Origin: an uncultured Alphaproteobacteria bacterium | GTDB taxonomy: Bacteria; Pseudomonadota; Alphaproteobacteria; Caulobacterales; Aquidulcibacteraceae | Reading direction: 5' to 3' | NCBI GenBank assembly: GCA_937967725.1 | Contig: CALBSY010000050.1 | Span: 1-7,578, forward strand | Length of the DNA stretch: 7,578 nucleotides | Shown: one piece after another, positions 5,675 to 7,578 of the stretch | Layout of the letters: each line of letters starts with the position of its first letter | Numbering within the stretch: the first letter of the stretch is position 1 | Made by a program: the position numbers and the translations under genes | Notes under the pieces: generated by a model | What the model was told of the DNA's origin: nothing | The model's input: the letters and a program-made list of their open reading frames with translations, nothing else | The model's database searches: none

Positions 5675-6852
5675 GACTGAGCTCCTAGCGCGCGCATCAG
5701 CGCTTGGGGGCGTTCGGCCTCGGGGGTTTCAAACAGATTGAGCAATTGCACGCCGGCGAAGAAATACTCGAAATCTTCGGGCGGTTCGGCCTGCTCGATG
5801 AAAACCGGAGTGAGCTTCTTACGATAGCGATCGGCGAGGTAGATCTCACGCTTGACGTGATCGCTCTCGAACGCAGCCTTCGAGCACATCACGACCACGC
5901 CGCCCGCGGCCTTGATCGCGCGAACGATCTCACCCGCCCAACCCTGCCCTGCGCCAATGCCTTGCTGATCGATCCAGAGCTTTTTGCCGGCGCTTTTGGC
6001 CGCTTCGATCACCGGCATCACCGCGTCGGCATTGGCGCGGGCATAGGAGACGAACACCGCATCGGTAGTCGCGAGCGGCGCGGGGGCGCCTTCGTAATCC
6101 TCGTAAAGTTCGGGGTGCTCGCGAGCATATGCATCCAGCCGCATACGCTGCGCCGTGCGGAAGAGGATCAAGCCGAGCGGCGCCAGCACTAGCAGGACGA
6201 AGGCGACGGCGAAAACGGTTGGCGTTACGTCGGCTGGCGCGCCGCGATCCACACCGAACGCGTCGATGCCGGCGATCAAGTCCGCGACCGTGCCCGGCGC
6301 CGGCCCGATGCGGTTGACCAGCCAGATCGAGACCGCGGCAGCCATTGCGCCTAAGCCCGGCAGCATCAGCAGCAGGCACAGAATAAGCGCCAGCCGCCGT
6401 TGCCCGCGCGCCTTGCGCCGAACCTGCTCGGCATTGTCGCGGCGCCCAGCCTCGCCCCCCACACCGCTGTCCGCCTGCGCCGGCGGCGGCTGCAGCGCCA
6501 GCCGCACCGCGTCGGCGACCTCCTGCCACTTGAACTCCCGCTGAGCGGCGAAACTCGCGTCGATCGCCGGCAGGTCCCGCAGGCCGACCGGGGCGACGCC
6601 ATGATCCAGTTTGACCACCACCAGACGCTGATCGGCCCAGGCGTCCAACGCGCGCTGCTCAAGCCGCAGGCGCGCTGTCGCGAACACCAAATCCTGAGAC
6701 AGGAGCAGGACTACGGCGTCGCCACGCTGCACAGGCCTCAGCGCCGTTTGCCCGTCGTCGAGTTCGACAAAGTGGCCGCGCCGCTCAAGGTGTCTTTCCA
6801 GCGCTTCGGCCGCCTCGCGGTCGGCTGGCGCATGCGCGACGAAGATGGTCAT
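5671..6852 (-). CDS. Double TIR-domain membrane protein
   Basis: A 393-residue protein (from the ATG at 6850-6852) with three parts. A divergent N-terminal TIR-like domain (about 1-120) opens MTIFVAHAPADREAAEALER and includes VVLLLSQDLVFATARLRLEQ (47-66). Two membrane helices lie at about 154-179 and 211-231, with a short loop of about 30 residues between them. A more canonical C-terminal TIR domain (about 264-375) has DAVFVSYARANAD, KKLWIDQQGIGAGQGWAGEI (290-309) and CSKAAFESDHVKREI (323-337). Glu336 (codon 5845-5847) sits where TIR NADases carry the catalytic Glu. A helical hairpin puts both TIR domains on the same side, presumably the cytoplasm, as the Arg/Lys-rich residues 137-153 suggest. 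TIR domains act in protein-protein signalling or cleave NAD+; which applies here is unknown. A start at 6909 would add 19 residues; 6852 is preferred because the domain begins there and AAGAGG lies six bases upstream. It is the first gene of the leftward cluster. Confidence 0.87.
   Translation of the reverse strand: MTIFVAHAPADREAAEALERHLERRGHFVELDDGQTALRPVQRGDAVVLLLSQDLVFATARLRLEQRALDAWADQRLVVVKLDHGVAPVGLRDLPAIDASFAAQREFKWQEVADAVRLALQPPPAQADSGVGGEAGRRDNAEQVRRKARGQRRLALILCLLLMLPGLGAMAAAVSIWLVNRIGPAPGTVADLIAGIDAFGVDRGAPADVTPTVFAVAFVLLVLAPLGLILFRTAQRMRLDAYAREHPELYEDYEGAPAPLATTDAVFVSYARANADAVMPVIEAAKSAGKKLWIDQQGIGAGQGWAGEIVRAIKAAGGVVVMCSKAAFESDHVKREIYLADRYRKKLTPVFIEQAEPPEDFEYFFAGVQLLNLFETPEAERPQALMRALGAQS
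5682..5687 (-). promoter_or_regulatory. Ribosome binding site of the enoyl-CoA hydratase gene
   Basis: Read on the minus strand this is TAGGAG, seven bases before the ATG at 5674. It lies within the last codons of the TIR gene, consistent with translational coupling across the ATGA overlap. Confidence 0.6.
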
Positions 6853-6955
6853 GGGGAGCCTCTTAGCACGCGCGACCAGCGTGGAAACCGCCGCCGCAGC
6901 CGTTCTCATTGCGCCTTAACGAAGCGCCTTTATCCTTGGTCGTTACGTAGCCGCC
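6853..6955. promoter_or_regulatory. Divergent promoter region
   Basis: About 103 bases (46 if the TIR gene starts at 6909) separate two genes that point away from each other, so both promoters should lie here or overlap the ends. For the rightward gene a weak candidate pair is TTGCGC (6909-6914) and TATCCT (6931-6936) with a 16-base spacer. No convincing pair was found for the leftward cluster. A palindromic TACGTA is at 6944-6949, too short to call an operator. Location is supported by gene orientation; the elements themselves are weak. Confidence 0.5.
6859..6864 (-). promoter_or_regulatory. Ribosome binding site favouring the 6852 start of the TIR gene
   Basis: Read on the minus strand this is AAGAGG, six bases before the ATG at 6852. 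The alternative ATG at 6909 also has a short AAGG about five bases upstream, so the choice is not absolute. Confidence 0.5.
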
Positions 6956-7578
6956 ATGAAGCCCAGTCTCGCCGAAATCGCCTTCCTCCGTGACGCCGCA
7001 CCCGAAGTGCTGGCGGCGATCGACGCGGAGACGGAATGGTTCTCGCTGCCGGCGGGTTGGCCCCTAATGAACGCCGGGGAACCGCCGGAGGGCGTTTGGT
7101 TCCTGGTCTCCGGCTCGCTGGCGGCCTTCAAACCTGTGGATCGCGGCGGACACCAACTCTTAGGATACATCCGCCCCGGCGAACCGGTCGGCGAAATGGC
7201 GGCGATCGCGCGACAGCCACACTCAGCCAGCGTCTTCGCCATGCGCGACAGCGAAGTTCTCAAGCTGGACCCCGAGGCGTTCGACCGTTTGGTGCAAGCC
7301 TATCCAAAGCTGATGGAGCACATGGCGCGGCTGATGCTCACACGCGCCCGCGCCAACACCAAGACCAGCCCCCGCGCGGAACCGAAAATCTACGCATTCA
7401 TTTCCACCTCGCCGACCATCGATCTCAAGCTGCGCGCGCGTACGCTCCAGACTGCGCTGAAGCGGCTGGGCGCCCGCGCTGCGATCATCACCGAAGACGA
7501 AGCAGCGGCGATCAGCAGCGAAGGGATGAACAGCGCCTGGTTCGATACGCTGGAGGAAAAGAACGACGCCGTGTTCCT
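6956..7578 (+). CDS. Cyclic nucleotide-binding domain / patatin-like phospholipase (NTE family), 3' truncated
   Basis: The first 207 codons of a gene that runs off the right edge. Residues about 8-130 form a cNMP-binding (CAP_ED-like) beta-roll: LPAGWPLMNAGEPPEGVWFL (31-50), VSGSLAAF, then the phosphate-binding cassette GEPVGEMAAIARQPHSASVF (75-94) and SEVLKLDPEAFDRLV. Residues about 142-207 (KIYAFISTSPTIDLKLRART ... AWFDTLEEKNDAVFL) resemble the linker that joins cNMP domains to patatin lipase domains in bacterial neuropathy-target-esterase-like proteins. The patatin GxSxG serine motif itself would lie beyond the window, so the lipase domain is inferred. At the position of the usual Arg that binds the cyclic phosphate (PRxA) there is His89. 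The ATG at 6956 is the natural start ahead of the domain; its ribosome binding site is weak. It is divergent from the TIR-led cluster, possibly sharing regulation. Confidence 0.78.
   Translation, partial: MKPSLAEIAFLRDAAPEVLAAIDAETEWFSLPAGWPLMNAGEPPEGVWFLVSGSLAAFKPVDRGGHQLLGYIRPGEPVGEMAAIARQPHSASVFAMRDSEVLKLDPEAFDRLVQAYPKLMEHMARLMLTRARANTKTSPRAEPKIYAFISTSPTIDLKLRARTLQTALKRLGARAAIITEDEAAAISSEGMNSAWFDTLEEKNDAVF

Noticed and set aside
5671..6955. TIR gene plus divergent cNMP/patatin gene as a CBASS- or Thoeris-like defence pair
   Set aside because: No cyclase, SIR2/ThsA-type or SLOG-type effector, nuclease or mobile element is present, and the neighbours are metabolic and membrane genes. The patatin gene's cNMP domain is of the NTE type. 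Kept only as a loose possibility in the TIR finding.
6400..6993. Plus-strand open frame opposite the TIR gene and running into the divergent gene
   Set aside because: Covers the promoter region and overlaps the cNMP-domain gene start out of frame; arginine-rich with no domain.
6943..7263. Minus-strand open frame opposite the cNMP-domain gene
   Set aside because: No motif, and antisense to a frame that reads as a clear cNMP-binding domain.

Overview
The window is GC-rich, densely coding bacterial DNA with almost no intergenic space. Family content (DUF1489, DUF3667, a PaiB-type FMN-binding protein, a LiuC-like enoyl-CoA hydratase) and codon use suggest an alphaproteobacterium, perhaps near Caulobacterales/Hyphomonadaceae; this is inference from protein style, not a search. 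No tRNA, rRNA, CRISPR array, insertion sequence or phage gene was seen, and no stretch over about 105 bases lacks a gene.

Layout. (i) 3-809, plus strand: the 3' part of a kynureninase-like, PLP-dependent fold-type I enzyme, cut by the left edge. (ii) 811-6852, minus strand: eight genes reading leftward with start/stop overlaps or very short gaps. In transcription order they are a double-TIR membrane protein, a LiuC-like enoyl-CoA hydratase, a small unknown protein, a DUF3667-like zinc-ribbon membrane protein with a large coiled-coil insert, a small single-pass membrane protein, a sterol desaturase/fatty acid hydroxylase, a PaiB-like FMN-binding protein and a DUF1489 protein. (iii) 6853-6955: a short divergent promoter region. 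(iv) 6956-7578, plus strand: the 5' part of a cyclic-nucleotide-binding/patatin-type (NTE-like) phospholipase, cut by the right edge.

How they may work together. The leftward genes look like one transcription unit: ATGA/TTGA/TGATG-type overlaps occur at four of seven junctions, one junction overlaps by 13 bp, and the gaps are 2 and 30 nt. Four products are membrane proteins, and two enzymes plus the divergent gene belong to families acting on lipids or acyl-CoAs. A membrane-lipid theme is therefore possible, but nothing in the sequence proves a joint pathway, and tight packing is common in small alphaproteobacterial genomes.

The most unusual gene is the membrane-anchored protein with a TIR-like domain on each side of a two-helix membrane hairpin. 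TIR proteins are known in NAD-cleaving immunity and signalling, but the neighbours here do not look like a defence island, so an immune role is only a hypothesis. Second is the divergent cNMP-domain protein, whose usual phosphate-binding arginine position appears to be histidine.
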